Source: Flavobacterium lacisediminis
GTDB taxonomy: Bacteria; Bacteroidota; Bacteroidia; Flavobacteriales; Flavobacteriaceae
Direction of reading: 5' to 3'
NCBI RefSeq assembly: GCF_025909975.1
Contig: NZ_JAPCIO010000003.1
Coordinates: 327,934-391,933 of the forward strand
Length of the DNA: 64,000 bases
The stretch's first letter is position 1. Each line of letters opens with the position of its first letter. The position numbers were made by a program, and so were the translations under genes. The notes beneath the pieces are model-generated. The model was given only the letters and a program-made list of their open reading frames with translations, searched no databases and was not told the DNA's origin. This document shows positions 43,775-53,451 of the stretch, one piece after another.

Positions 43775-45244
43775 CTAATTTTTGATTATTTTTTTAATTC
43801 CATTTCCTTCTTCAGAATGAATCATTACTAAATAAATTCCAGCAGATAGCTCATTAATATTATAAGATTCTTGACTTTCAAATGTTTTGATAACTTGTCC
43901 TTGAAGATTTAATACTTCTACCTTATCGATTGAAATATCGGTATTCAATTGAAATTGAGTATTTATTGGATTAGGATATACTGAGAATTTATTATTTAAT
44001 TGAAAATCGTTTGAAAATAATAAGGCTGTGTAATCAAAAACTTCTGCATATCCTCTTGAAGCATTATAAGGTGCTCCTACTGCAATTTTGTTTCCATCAT
44101 TAGACAATGAAACCCCAAATCCAAATCGATCCCCGTTAGTATTTCCTAAAACATCAGCACCTTGTTGCGTCCAAACATTTGATACTAATTTATAATACTC
44201 GGCTAACCCCCTAAATGTACTTCCTCCTCCAGAATAGCCACTTGATCCCACAACAATTGCATTACCATCACCTGAAATCGAAATTGACTTCCCTAAATTT
44301 GTTCCAGAAGTACCGCTCCATCCAATAATATCTTGCCCTATTTGAGACCAAGAGGACCCATTATAATTGTAAACTCTTGCTATTCCTTGATCTCCTATTG
44401 TTCCATTATACAATGGTGTTCCAATTGCTACTCTTGTTCCTGTATTTGAAATACTTACTGCACTTCCAAAGGCCATATCTACTTGAAACCCATCAATATC
44501 TGCGCCCATTTGTACCCAAGATGAACCATTCCAATTAAACACTCTCACGTGTCCTGCATTTGAACCTCCAGCATCATTATATCTTGCACCAACTGCTAAT
44601 TTTGTTCCATCTTGCGACATAGAAAGGGCTACACCAAAATTATCAGATGCTGCTTCACCATTTAAATCAACTCCTCTTTGTACCCATGCTGAACCATTCC
44701 AAGCGTACACTCTAACATGTCCAGAATTTGCACCGTTACCATCGTTATTATGAGCCCCAACAGCAATTACACTTCCATTTGAAGAAATAGAAACAGATAC
44801 ACCCGAATTATCTCCGGCTGCTTCCCCATTTATATCTGCTCCCACTTGTGTCCAAGCAGAACCATTCCATTGATAGACTCTTACATGACCAGAATCTGTT
44901 CCGTTACCATCATTCAAATAACCACCAATAATAATTCGAGTTCCATCTCCTGAAATAGCAACAGCTCCCGCATTATCACCATTCACTTCTTCTGCAATAT
45001 CGGCACCTAAAACATTCCAAGCTGAACCATTATAATCATAAACCCTAGCATATCCTCCAAAAGCAGAAGAAATGGTATTATCAGAACTTCCAACAACATA
45101 TCTATTTCCATTTGACGATATAGAAACAAATGCTCCGAATAAATCTCCCGTTACAGCACCATTCATTGTCGTACCTAATTGAGTTTGTGCACTAAAATTT
45201 TGTGCCAATAAAAAACAAATTGAATAAAGTAAAAATCTTTTCAT
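43775..45244 (-). CDS. secreted beta-propeller protein with a type IX sorting domain
   Basis: A 489-residue protein from the ATG at 45244. A signal peptide (ends QNFSAQ) is followed by about seven repeats of some 52 residues, each like GDNSGVSVSISSNGSVIAVG followed by GHVRVYAWNGSAWVQ, an FG-GAP-like propeller. The last 75 residues form a type IX C-terminal sorting domain (FSVYPNPINTQFQL, VEVLNLQGQVIKTF, SAGIYLVMIHSEE). It should be exported by the type IX system and processed by PorU. An in-frame ATG 39 bases upstream adds residues that spoil the signal peptide. Confidence 0.88.
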   Translation of the reverse strand: MKRFLLYSICFLLAQNFSAQTQLGTTMNGAVTGDLFGAFVSISSNGNRYVVGSSDNTISSAFGGYARVYDYNGSAWNVLGADIAEEVNGDNAGAVAISGDGTRIIIGGYLNDGNGTDSGHVRVYQWNGSAWTQVGADINGEAAGDNSGVSVSISSNGSVIAVGAHNNDGNGANSGHVRVYAWNGSAWVQRGVDLNGEAASDNFGVALSMSQDGTKLAVGARYNDAGGSNAGHVRVFNWNGSSWVQMGADIDGFQVDMAFGSAVSISNTGTRVAIGTPLYNGTIGDQGIARVYNYNGSSWSQIGQDIIGWSGTSGTNLGKSISISGDGNAIVVGSSGYSGGGSTFRGLAEYYKLVSNVWTQQGADVLGNTNGDRFGFGVSLSNDGNKIAVGAPYNASRGYAEVFDYTALLFSNDFQLNNKFSVYPNPINTQFQLNTDISIDKVEVLNLQGQVIKTFESQESYNINELSAGIYLVMIHSEEGNGIKKIIKN

Positions 45245-45417
45245 AATTATTTGATTTTGAATTATTATAAAACAAAACAACAAATTATATTAAAGTGGGA
45301 ATTTTATAAATGAAAAGTGGTTGGTATTACTTATTAAATGAATTGTAAAAGAGGAAAAGTGGTCGACAAGAAGTTGTAATTGTAACTGGATTTCAATTTC
45401 AAGTAAATTAAATATTT

Positions 45418-45425
45418 TACATTTG
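45418..45425 (+). promoter_or_regulatory. possible -7 box for the LytS-like kinase gene
   Basis: TACATTTG fits TAnnTTTG and lies 18 bases before the ATG. No correctly spaced TTG box is seen. Confidence 0.4.
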
Positions 45426-45443
45426 TTATCATAAGCAACAAAA

Positions 45444-48371
45444 ATGCATTTTAAACAACTTTATATTTTCTTATTATTATTCACGCAAATTGCTCTTTCT
45501 CAAGAACCTTATCACGTTTCTTTTGGAAGAAAAGATGGATTGCCTTCATTAAATATTTACCATTCACTACAAGACAAAAATGGTTACCAATGGTTTGCAA
45601 GTGATTTAGGAATTTTAAAATATGATGGTTATTCGTTTTCCTTATTAAGTACTGAAGATGGATTAGCTGATAATGAAAATTTTAGCTGCTTTCAGGATTC
45701 AAAAGGGCGTATTTGGTTTCTCGCATATAATGGTAAAATTTCATTTTTATTAGACAACAAAATCTTTAACGAATCTAATTTTGCTCTCTTAAAAACCAAT
45801 CAAAAAAACGGCTACATTTCGCGTATTTCTGAAAACACAAAAGGGGAAATCATTGTAATTTATTCTAATGGTAATGTTAGAATTTTGAACTTCAAAAAAA
45901 ACACAAATACCTTTATTAATGGAAAACAAATCATATTACATTACATCCAAAACAATATAGACTACTTCATTAATCCTACCGGAATTCACAACAACAAGTT
46001 TAAATTAATTAAAAAATTACCTCAAAAAAAATTAAACGGATTTGTAATCGTACGCTCTATTCTTAAGGACAATACGCTCTATTTTTCACACCTAAATGCG
46101 ATTTATACTATCAAGAATAATGTTTGCACCAAATTATTTGACGTTCCTGTTCCTGAAACTGGCATAATTAGTTTGTCTATAGATAAGGATAACAAAATTT
46201 GGGTTGGCACACGAAACGGTGTTTATGTGAATGATTTAAACAACCTAAAACCAAATTTTGAAATTTTCTTTAAAGAAAACGCTATTTCAAGTGTTCAACG
46301 AGATTTTGAAAACAGAATTTGGATTACAACTCTTGATAATGGACTTTACTATATTCCAAATACAACAGCTAAAATATTAAAATCCAACACTAATGAATCG
46401 TTAATTTCAACTTGCTTAACTAAAGATGAATTTGGAAACTTATGGTGTGGAACGGCTAATGACTTGTTCTATAAAGTTGATAAGTCAAAAGATCTTAAAA
46501 GTTTTGATGCTAAATCAAGCATCCAATCTAAAAACTATATTTTTCAGATTTATTTTTCAAATAAAAATCAATACATCATTGGAAAGCACGCAATTTTAAT
46601 TCAAGGTGAAAAGAATAAAAACATCCCATTTATTGGCGCAAAATCGATAGTTGAAGATGAATTTGGTGATTTATGGATTGGTGCCAATTATCTATTAAAA
46701 ATTCCAAAAAAAGAAATTGACAAACTTTCTAATTATGATCTTTATTCGTTTGACAAAAGAGTTGTTTTAAAGGAACGAACTAATTCATTAATTAGAAATG
46801 ATAAAACCATTTGGGCAGGAACAAACAATGGCATTTATAAGATTGTAAACAACAAACCAATTTATTTATCTGAAAACTATCCGAAAACCCAAACCATAAT
46901 TTCAAAATTATATTTTGACAAAGCAACGAATTTACTTTTTGTTGCTACTAATTCTAATGGATTATTTGTTTTTCAGAACGACAAACTCATCCAACATTTT
47001 ACCAAAAAAGATGGATTAAATAGCAATATTTTATATTCAATTAAAATAGGATTTCGCCCAAATTCATTACTTATTAGCACTAATTTAGGCGTGAATCAAA
47101 TTACTTTTACTAATGGAAAATTCACTTTTGAAAACTTAAACAAATTCATTGGTATAGAAAATCTAAAAGTTAACGATACCGAAATTATTGAATCCAATTT
47201 ATTCTTGGCTTCAGATGATGGTTTGCTATATCTCGATATTAATTCCTTACAATCGAGTACAATAATTCCAAATCTAAAAATCGAAGAATTCTTAGTAAAT
47301 GGCAAAAACACAGCTATGAAACCCGAATTATCGTTTCGATATTCTGAAAACGATATTAGCATAAACTACACTGGACTTTCATTTAACTCACAAAAGAACA
47401 TCACCTACTTTTTTAAATTAGGCAAACAAAACGAAAAATGGAGTACCACAAAAACACGTCAAATTAATTATCAAGGATTAGAACCCGGTGATTACGAATT
47501 TCAAATTTATGCTACCAATGCTTCTGGAGTAAAAAGTAAAATTGAAAAAATAGCTTTCACTATCCGAAAGCCTTTTTGGAAAACCTATTGGTTTTTAGCA
47601 GTTCTATTTGGTGTTTTTGGATTGGCATTTTTTATTATTTGGAAAAAAAGGATTCATAGTTTAAATCAAAAATTTGAAACAGAGCGCCATCAAATTGAAA
47701 TGGAACGCGACAAAGCCAATCTAGAAAAACAAATGATTGAATTGGAACAAAAAGCGTTACGAATGCAAATGAATCCGCATTTTATTTTTAATGCTTTGAA
47801 TACGATTAAAGGCTATTATTCGGAAGGAAATGATGAAAAAGCGGGAGATTATATTTCGAAATTTTCGATGTTGCTTCGTATGTTATTAGAAAACACCGAA
47901 CAAACAATTCCATTAGGAACCGAAGTGAAAATGCTAAAATTGTATATTGAATTGACTCAAATTCGCTATAAAAATGTTTTTGATTATGACATTTCAATTG
48001 ACCCGAAAATCAATTTAGAAGACACTGCAATTCCAACCTTACTATTACAACCTATTGTTGAAAACGCGATTATTCATGGCTTAGCTCCAAAAAAAGAACA
48101 TGGTCAACTTACCATTTCGTTTACCAAAAATGAAAAATCGCTTTTATGTCAAGTTATTGATAACGGAATTGGAATTAAAGCATCATTAGAAAAACAAAGG
48201 CAACGCCAACACGAATCAAAAGCAATTTCAATAACAAAAGAAAGACTAGCCTTAATAGAAAATGAAGAAGCGACTGAAGTGATTTTTGAAATAAATGAAA
48301 TAACAGATAGTTTAGGAAATTCATCTGGAACGAAGGTAATTATACAAATTCCATATAAAACCATTTGGTAA
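45444..48371 (+). CDS. propeller-type sensor histidine kinase, LytS-like
   Basis: A 975-residue sensor kinase. A signal peptide (ends IALSQ) is followed by a periplasmic two-component-regulator propeller of many Reg_prop units (WFASDLGILKYDGYSF, IWVGTRNGVYVNDL, LWCGTAND). Residues 620-705 are a Y_Y_Y domain, and a membrane helix lies near 713-733. A coiled linker precedes the His_kinase domain, with the phosphohistidine His779 in MNPHFIFNALN, and an ATPase domain with VIDNGIGIK. It senses an unknown ligand and should phosphorylate the LytTR regulator encoded in the overlapping next gene. Confidence 0.93.
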   Translation: MHFKQLYIFLLLFTQIALSQEPYHVSFGRKDGLPSLNIYHSLQDKNGYQWFASDLGILKYDGYSFSLLSTEDGLADNENFSCFQDSKGRIWFLAYNGKISFLLDNKIFNESNFALLKTNQKNGYISRISENTKGEIIVIYSNGNVRILNFKKNTNTFINGKQIILHYIQNNIDYFINPTGIHNNKFKLIKKLPQKKLNGFVIVRSILKDNTLYFSHLNAIYTIKNNVCTKLFDVPVPETGIISLSIDKDNKIWVGTRNGVYVNDLNNLKPNFEIFFKENAISSVQRDFENRIWITTLDNGLYYIPNTTAKILKSNTNESLISTCLTKDEFGNLWCGTANDLFYKVDKSKDLKSFDAKSSIQSKNYIFQIYFSNKNQYIIGKHAILIQGEKNKNIPFIGAKSIVEDEFGDLWIGANYLLKIPKKEIDKLSNYDLYSFDKRVVLKERTNSLIRNDKTIWAGTNNGIYKIVNNKPIYLSENYPKTQTIISKLYFDKATNLLFVATNSNGLFVFQNDKLIQHFTKKDGLNSNILYSIKIGFRPNSLLISTNLGVNQITFTNGKFTFENLNKFIGIENLKVNDTEIIESNLFLASDDGLLYLDINSLQSSTIIPNLKIEEFLVNGKNTAMKPELSFRYSENDISINYTGLSFNSQKNITYFFKLGKQNEKWSTTKTRQINYQGLEPGDYEFQIYATNASGVKSKIEKIAFTIRKPFWKTYWFLAVLFGVFGLAFFIIWKKRIHSLNQKFETERHQIEMERDKANLEKQMIELEQKALRMQMNPHFIFNALNTIKGYYSEGNDEKAGDYISKFSMLLRMLLENTEQTIPLGTEVKMLKLYIELTQIRYKNVFDYDISIDPKINLEDTAIPTLLLQPIVENAIIHGLAPKKEHGQLTISFTKNEKSLLCQVIDNGIGIKASLEKQRQRQHESKAISITKERLALIENEEATEVIFEINEITDSLGNSSGTKVIIQIPYKTIW

Positions 48372-49120
48372 TGAAAACAATTATAATTGAAGACGAAATA
48401 CAAGCAATTTCAGCCTTAATGGCCGATATAAATCGCTACTGTCCAGAATTAAAAGTCATTGGAACTTCTGGAAGTGTTGATGAAGCCATTCAGTTAATAA
48501 AAGAGAACAAACCTGAATTGGTTTTCTTAGACATTCAATTAACAGACGGACTTGGTTTTGAAATTTTAGAAGCGTTTCAAAAAGGTGAATTTCATGTAAT
48601 TTTCACTACAGCTTATAGTCAATATGCGATTAATGCAATTAAATTTAGTGCTTTAGATTATCTATTAAAACCTATAAATGGCGATGAATTAAAAGCAGCT
48701 GTAGCCAAAGCAAAAACCATAAACTCCTCCGAAGTTCAGGTTCAAATTGAGAATTTTATTAAAAATCAATCGCTTCAAAATCAAAATAAGCGCATAGCAT
48801 TACAAACTTCTCAAGGTATTTTTATTCATGAAATAAAATCCATCTTAAAATGTACTTCAGAAGGAAATTACACACACATTCACTTCATCGATGGAAAGAA
48901 ACTACTCATTTCAAAGCCGTTGAAAGAATTTGAAGATTTACTTTGTAATAATGGTTTTGAGCGCATACATCATTCACATATAATCAACCTCAACCATCTT
49001 ACCAGTTTTATTTTTAAAGATGGAGGCTATGTGGTAATGAGCGACAAAAGTTCGTTACCCGTTTCCAAAAGAAAGAAAGCGAGTTTATTAGAAATTTTGA
49101 ATCGAATGAACGGAATTTAA
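48371..49120 (+). CDS. LytTR-family response regulator
   Basis: A 249-residue regulator. Residues 1-120 are the receiver, with acidic pocket Glu7/Asp8, phosphoacceptor Asp54 (FLDIQL) and switch Lys in DYLLKPINGDEL. Residues 140-245 are the LytTR DNA-binding domain (IALQTSQGIFIHEIKSILKC, IHHSHIINLNHL). The ATG at 48371 overlaps the kinase stop. It is the cognate partner of the LytS-like kinase. It meets the M28 peptidase gene at its end with a 4-base overlap on opposite strands. Confidence 0.94.
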   Translation: MKTIIIEDEIQAISALMADINRYCPELKVIGTSGSVDEAIQLIKENKPELVFLDIQLTDGLGFEILEAFQKGEFHVIFTTAYSQYAINAIKFSALDYLLKPINGDELKAAVAKAKTINSSEVQVQIENFIKNQSLQNQNKRIALQTSQGIFIHEIKSILKCTSEGNYTHIHFIDGKKLLISKPLKEFEDLLCNNGFERIHHSHIINLNHLTSFIFKDGGYVVMSDKSSLPVSKRKKASLLEILNRMNGI

Positions 49121-50076
49121 TTCAATTTAATTTCTTTTTTAGACGCATTAATCATTTGTTCTAAAACCGGAATTGTTTTTGAAATTACATTGGTCATGTG
49201 TTTCGTATCCATCAATTCAAACTCATCATCAGGTTGGTGATAGAATTCAAAATTTTCAAAATCAAATGTAGAAACGGTTTGCGCCGGCACATTAAACTCG
49301 GTGAAAAATGGATAATTATCTGAAGCTCTGAATAGCATATATTTTGTTTCAATTGGTAAATATCCGACCAATTTTTCTCCAGCATATTCGTTCATTTTGG
49401 TTGCCATATTCGATTTTCCAAAACCTGTTAGATAGAAATCCATTCCTTTGTCTTTCATTGGCACACCAATCATTTCAAAATTGAACATGAAATACAAATC
49501 CATTTTTTGTTCTTTCAATTTGGCTGCCAAATGTTTCGAACCTAAAAGGCCTTTTTCCTCTGCAGAAAAGAACACAAAAAGAATACTTCGTTTGTTGTTT
49601 TTAAACTTGGCAAAATATTTAGCTACTTCAGTCACGGCAGTTGTTCCAGTTGCGTTGTCGTTTGCGCCATTTACAATTACATCGCCATTAACACCATTTT
49701 GCAACATTCCGATATGATCATAATGCGCTCCGATTACCACAAACTCATTTTTCAATTTTTTATCGGTTCCTTCTATATAACCTACAATATTAAAAGCCGG
49801 TTTGTCAAAATTCGATAAGGTATCGCGATACGTTTTAAAATAAGGCTTTACTCCATTTTCTTTTAATAGATTTTCTAAATAAACCGCAGCTTTCTCAATT
49901 CCTTCGCTACCAGAATCTCTTCCTTCTAATTCATCCGAAGTTAAATAAGACAAGGTTTTAATTACATTTTCTTCAGCAACTTGATAGTTTACCTTTGAAA
50001 TATTTTTCGAAGTAACATTGGTTTGTGCATTCAATGACAATCCAACAAAAGAAATTAGTAACAAGAATTTTTTCAT
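49117..50076 (-). CDS. M28-family exported metallopeptidase
   Basis: A 319-residue peptidase from the ATG at 50076, giving the signal peptide MKKFLLLISFVGLSLNAQ. Zinc ligands are visible: His and Asp in GAHYDHIG, Asp in NGANDNATGTT, Glu pair in FFSAEEKGLLGS, Glu in NFEMIG where Asp is more usual, and the last His in FYHQPDDEFE. M28 enzymes are aminopeptidases or carboxypeptidases with two zinc ions; periplasmic or secreted. An upstream in-frame ATG (50145) would ruin the signal peptide. It is separated from the E2 gene by a terminator. Confidence 0.9.
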   Translation of the reverse strand: MKKFLLLISFVGLSLNAQTNVTSKNISKVNYQVAEENVIKTLSYLTSDELEGRDSGSEGIEKAAVYLENLLKENGVKPYFKTYRDTLSNFDKPAFNIVGYIEGTDKKLKNEFVVIGAHYDHIGMLQNGVNGDVIVNGANDNATGTTAVTEVAKYFAKFKNNKRSILFVFFSAEEKGLLGSKHLAAKLKEQKMDLYFMFNFEMIGVPMKDKGMDFYLTGFGKSNMATKMNEYAGEKLVGYLPIETKYMLFRASDNYPFFTEFNVPAQTVSTFDFENFEFYHQPDDEFELMDTKHMTNVISKTIPVLEQMINASKKEIKLN

Positions 50077-50102
50077 AGCATGTAGTTTTAAGTAAAAATA
50101 AA

Positions 50103-50127
50103 AAAATCCCGAATAAATCGGGATTTT
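50103..50127 (-). terminator. Rho-independent terminator after the E2 gene
   Basis: Arms AAAATCCCGA (50103-50112) and TCGGGATTTT (50118-50127) flank a five-base loop. On the minus strand a T-rich run follows. It lies 21 bases after the E2 stop. Confidence 0.85.
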
Positions 50128-50148
50128 GTATGATAAATTTAACACTTA

Positions 50149-51741
50149 TTATGCTAACATCGTTACTGGATTTTCCATAAACGCTTTGAACGTTTGTAAG
50201 AATTGAGCTCCTGTTGCTCCGTCCACTGTTCTGTGGTCGCAAGCTAAAGTAACTGTCATTGTGTTTCCAACTACGATTTGTCCGTTTTTAACTACTGGTT
50301 TTTCAATAATAGCACCAACAGATAAAATAGCAGAATTTGGTTGGTTGATAATAGAAGTAAACGATTGAATTCCGAACATTCCTAAGTTAGAAATTGTAAA
50401 CGTACTTCCTTCCATTTCAGCTGGTTGAATTTTCTTAGATTTTGCTTTTCCAGCTAAATCTTTGACGTTAGCACCAATTTGAGTTAAACTCATTTGGTCT
50501 GTAAATTTCAATACTGGAACCATTAATCCGTCTTCAACTGCTACTGCAACACCAATATTCACGTGGTGATTGATTACCATTGCATCTTCTCTCCATTGTG
50601 AATTTACTTGTGGATGTTTTTTCAATGCCATCGCACTTGCTTTGATTACCATATCATTGAAGGAAACTTTCGTTTCTGGCAATCCGTTAATCATATTTCT
50701 TGAAGCAATAGCATTGTCCATATCTAACTCGATAGTTAAATAATAATGCGGTGCTGTAAATTTAGATTCTGATAATCTTCTCGCAATGGTTTTACGCATT
50801 TGCGAATTTTTGATTTCTTCTTGGAAAACTTCTCCTGCTGGAACAAATGGTTTCACAGCTGCAACTGCACTTGTAGCTTCTGCAACGGCTTGAGTTGGAG
50901 TTGCAACGGCAGATGGAGAGAAATTCTCTACATCCGATTTTACAATTCTTCCATTTTCACCTGAACCTTTTACTTGAGACAAGTTGATTCCTTTATCTTG
51001 CGCAATTTTTTTAGCTAATGGAGAAGCAAAAACTCTACCTGAAGTAGCTTGTTCTGTTACTACAACTGCTTGAGCAACTTCTTTTACTTCTTCTGCTTTT
51101 GGAGCTTCAACAACAGCACCAACTTTATAATTAGCCGCAATTCCTGAAACGTCAGTTCCTGCTGGTCCTAAAATTGCTAAGATGGTATCTACTGGAGCAG
51201 AATCACCTTCTTGTACTCCGATATATAATAAAGTTCCTGCATTAAAAGATTCGAATTCCATAGTAGCTTTATCCGTTTCGATTTCAGCTAAAATATCACC
51301 TTCTTTTACAGTATCTCCTACCTTCTTTAACCAAGTTGCAACTGTACCTGTTGTCATGGTATCAGACAAACGAGGCATTGTTACTACTTTTACACCAGCT
51401 GGAATTTCAACTGCAGCAGAAGTTGGTTTTGCTTCTTCAACTACTTTTTCTTCTTTAGTTTCAGTAGCATTACCTCCACTTAATAAAGCCGAAATATCTT
51501 CGCCTTCTTTTCCAATAATAGCTAATAAAGAATCCACTGGAGCTGATTGTCCTTCTTGAATTCCAATGTGTAATAAAACACCATCATGAAATGATTCAAA
51601 CTCCATTGTAGCTTTATCCGTTTCAATTTCGGCTAAAATATCGCCAGTTTTGATTGTATCACCCACTTTTTTTAGCCAAGTTGCTACAACTCCTTCTGTC
51701 ATCGTATCACTCAAACGGGGCATTGTTATAATTTGTGCCAT
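50149..51741 (-). CDS. pyruvate dehydrogenase complex E2, dihydrolipoamide acetyltransferase
   Basis: A 530-residue E2. Two lipoyl domains (about residues 1-80 and 118-195) carry the lipoylated lysines Lys43 and Lys158 in ETDKATMEFES. Flexible linkers separate them from a peripheral-subunit-binding domain (VFASPLAKKIAQDKGINLSQ) and a catalytic acyltransferase core with the active His in LACDHRTVDGATGAQFL. It transfers the acetyl group to CoA and forms the core of the complex. It follows the E1 alpha gene by 5 bases; E1 beta and E3 are not in this window. Confidence 0.96.
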   Translation of the reverse strand: MAQIITMPRLSDTMTEGVVATWLKKVGDTIKTGDILAEIETDKATMEFESFHDGVLLHIGIQEGQSAPVDSLLAIIGKEGEDISALLSGGNATETKEEKVVEEAKPTSAAVEIPAGVKVVTMPRLSDTMTTGTVATWLKKVGDTVKEGDILAEIETDKATMEFESFNAGTLLYIGVQEGDSAPVDTILAILGPAGTDVSGIAANYKVGAVVEAPKAEEVKEVAQAVVVTEQATSGRVFASPLAKKIAQDKGINLSQVKGSGENGRIVKSDVENFSPSAVATPTQAVAEATSAVAAVKPFVPAGEVFQEEIKNSQMRKTIARRLSESKFTAPHYYLTIELDMDNAIASRNMINGLPETKVSFNDMVIKASAMALKKHPQVNSQWREDAMVINHHVNIGVAVAVEDGLMVPVLKFTDQMSLTQIGANVKDLAGKAKSKKIQPAEMEGSTFTISNLGMFGIQSFTSIINQPNSAILSVGAIIEKPVVKNGQIVVGNTMTVTLACDHRTVDGATGAQFLQTFKAFMENPVTMLA

Positions 51742-51746
51742 AGTTC

Positions 51747-52745
51747 TTATAATTTATGTGGGATGAAAGGATAATTTTCTTGTTCGTACACTACATCATA
51801 TAACTGATTTACTTCTGGGAACGGAGAATCCTCTGCGAATTTTTCACATTCAGCTACTAAATCAGCTACTCTTTGATCGATTGTTTCGATTTCAGCTTCT
51901 GTAGCGTAGTTATTTTCTTTGATAATATCAAGAACTTGAGTAATTGGGTCGATTTTTTTGTATTCTTCCACTTCCTCTTTTGTTCTGTATAATTGTGCAT
52001 CAGACATTGAGTGTCCTCTGTAACGGTAAGTTTTCATTTCTAAGAAAGTTGGTCCGTCTCCACGACGTGCTCTTTCCATAGCTTCATGCATAGCTTCTGC
52101 TACTTTCACTGGATTCATTCCATCAACTGGTCCGCAAGGCATTTCGTATCCTAAACCTAGTTTCCAAATATCAGTATGGTTAGCAGTTCTTTCTACAGAA
52201 GTTCCCATAGCATAACCGTTATTTTCAACGATGAATACTACTGGTAATTTCCATAACATTGCCATATTGAAAGCCTCATGTAATGAACCTTGACGCGCAG
52301 CACCATCTCCAAAATAAGTTAAGGTAACTCCGCCAGTATTGAAATATTTATCAGCAAAAGCAATACCTGCCCCTACTGGAATTTGTGCTCCTACAATTCC
52401 GTGACCTCCATAAAAACCATGTTCTTTAGAGAAAATATGCATAGATCCACCCATACCTTTTGAAGTACCTGTAGCTTTTCCGTATAATTCTGCCATAACT
52501 TTTCTTGGGTCTACACCCATTCCAATTGGCTGAACGTGGTTACGGTAAGCGGTAATCATTTTATCTTTAGACAAGTCCATTGCGTGCAAAGCCCCAGCTA
52601 AAACTGCTTCTTGACCATTGTATAGGTGCAAAAATCCTCTAACTTTTTGTTGGATATAAACAGCTGCAAGTTTATCTTCAAACTTTCTCCAAAATAGCAT
52701 GTCTTCATACCACTTTAGGTAAACTTCTCTTGTAATTGGTTTCAT
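51747..52745 (-). CDS. pdhA: pyruvate dehydrogenase E1 component, alpha subunit
   Basis: A 332-residue thiamine-diphosphate enzyme subunit. The cofactor and metal motif is YFGDGAARQGSLHEAFNMA, with the following VENNGYAMGT, and the phosphorylation-loop region is KTYRYRGHSMSDAQLYRT. It decarboxylates pyruvate with an E1 beta subunit encoded elsewhere. The start at 52745 was preferred over an ATG 51 bases upstream, because the extension lacks family character. It leads the pdhA-E2 operon. Confidence 0.95.
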   Translation of the reverse strand: MKPITREVYLKWYEDMLFWRKFEDKLAAVYIQQKVRGFLHLYNGQEAVLAGALHAMDLSKDKMITAYRNHVQPIGMGVDPRKVMAELYGKATGTSKGMGGSMHIFSKEHGFYGGHGIVGAQIPVGAGIAFADKYFNTGGVTLTYFGDGAARQGSLHEAFNMAMLWKLPVVFIVENNGYAMGTSVERTANHTDIWKLGLGYEMPCGPVDGMNPVKVAEAMHEAMERARRGDGPTFLEMKTYRYRGHSMSDAQLYRTKEEVEEYKKIDPITQVLDIIKENNYATEAEIETIDQRVADLVAECEKFAEDSPFPEVNQLYDVVYEQENYPFIPHKL

Positions 52746-52814
52746 TTTAGTTTGTTTTTTTAATACAATTGAATTGTGAAAGGCATTATTTATCAATCAC
52801 AATTTTACGAACAG

Positions 52815-52822
52815 CAAAAATA
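52815..52822 (-). promoter_or_regulatory. possible -7 box for pdhA
   Basis: Read on the minus strand, TATTTTTG fits TAnnTTTG and lies 69 bases before the ATG. No correctly spaced TTG box is seen, so support is partial. Confidence 0.38.
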
Positions 52823-52906
52823 CTACATAGAACCTGATTGAAAAAATTAAATTCTACGATTTTTGTATTTTTTATAACAAAATCGATAAAAAAAGTTACG
52901 AAATCG

Positions 52907-53386
52907 TTATAGATGATTTTTATCGAAAACCAAAGGCAGTAGATTTTTTAATGAATCTGACTTATAAATATCGCCTTTTGCTCCCATAAAGAAAATAGCA
53001 ATTGGAATATCTTGTTTGAATTCGTATTCTGCGATTGCTTGCCTACAGCTTCCGCAAGGTGGAATTGGCTCTTCTAAATCTCTATCTTGCGGAGATGCCG
53101 TAATAAACATTTTTACAATTTTTGCATCTGGATAGGTTGCCCCTGCATAAAAAATTGCTACACGCTCAGCACACAAGCCTGAAGGGTAAGCTGCATTTTC
53201 TTGATTTGAACCTTGAACTACAATTCCGTTATCCAAAAGAATAGCTGCACCCACAGTAAACTTTGAATAAGGTGCGTAAGCTTTACTTCTAGCTTCTACC
53301 GCTTGCATCATTAATGTTGCCTCCTCTTGAGATAATTCTTCTTTTAAAAGTACCGAAATGGTCGTGTTTATTGAAATTTGCTTCAT
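52907..53386 (-). CDS. cdd: cytidine deaminase
   Basis: A 159-residue deaminase from the ATG at 53386. The zinc and catalytic residues are Cys72 and Glu74 (GLCAERVAIF) with Cys111 and Cys114 (PPCGSCRQAIAEY). It is of the homotetrameric, one-zinc type. It converts cytidine and deoxycytidine to uridine forms in the cytoplasm. It sits between porV and pdhA on the same strand; the porV terminator lies just upstream at 53401-53430, so it is transcribed separately from porV. An in-frame ATG 21 bases upstream is less likely. Confidence 0.96.
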   Translation of the reverse strand: MKQISINTTISVLLKEELSQEEATLMMQAVEARSKAYAPYSKFTVGAAILLDNGIVVQGSNQENAAYPSGLCAERVAIFYAGATYPDAKIVKMFITASPQDRDLEEPIPPCGSCRQAIAEYEFKQDIPIAIFFMGAKGDIYKSDSLKNLLPLVFDKNHL

Positions 53387-53400
53387 ATGTAAGGAAAAAA

Positions 53401-53430
53401 AATCCAAATTCTAAAATAAGAATTTGGATT
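53401..53430 (-). terminator. Rho-independent terminator after porV
   Basis: Arms AATCCAAATTC (53401-53411) and GAATTTGGATT (53420-53430) flank an eight-base loop. On the minus strand seven or more T follow. It lies 21 bases after the porV stop. Confidence 0.85.
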
Positions 53431-53451
53431 GTTTATTAATTTATTTTTTGT

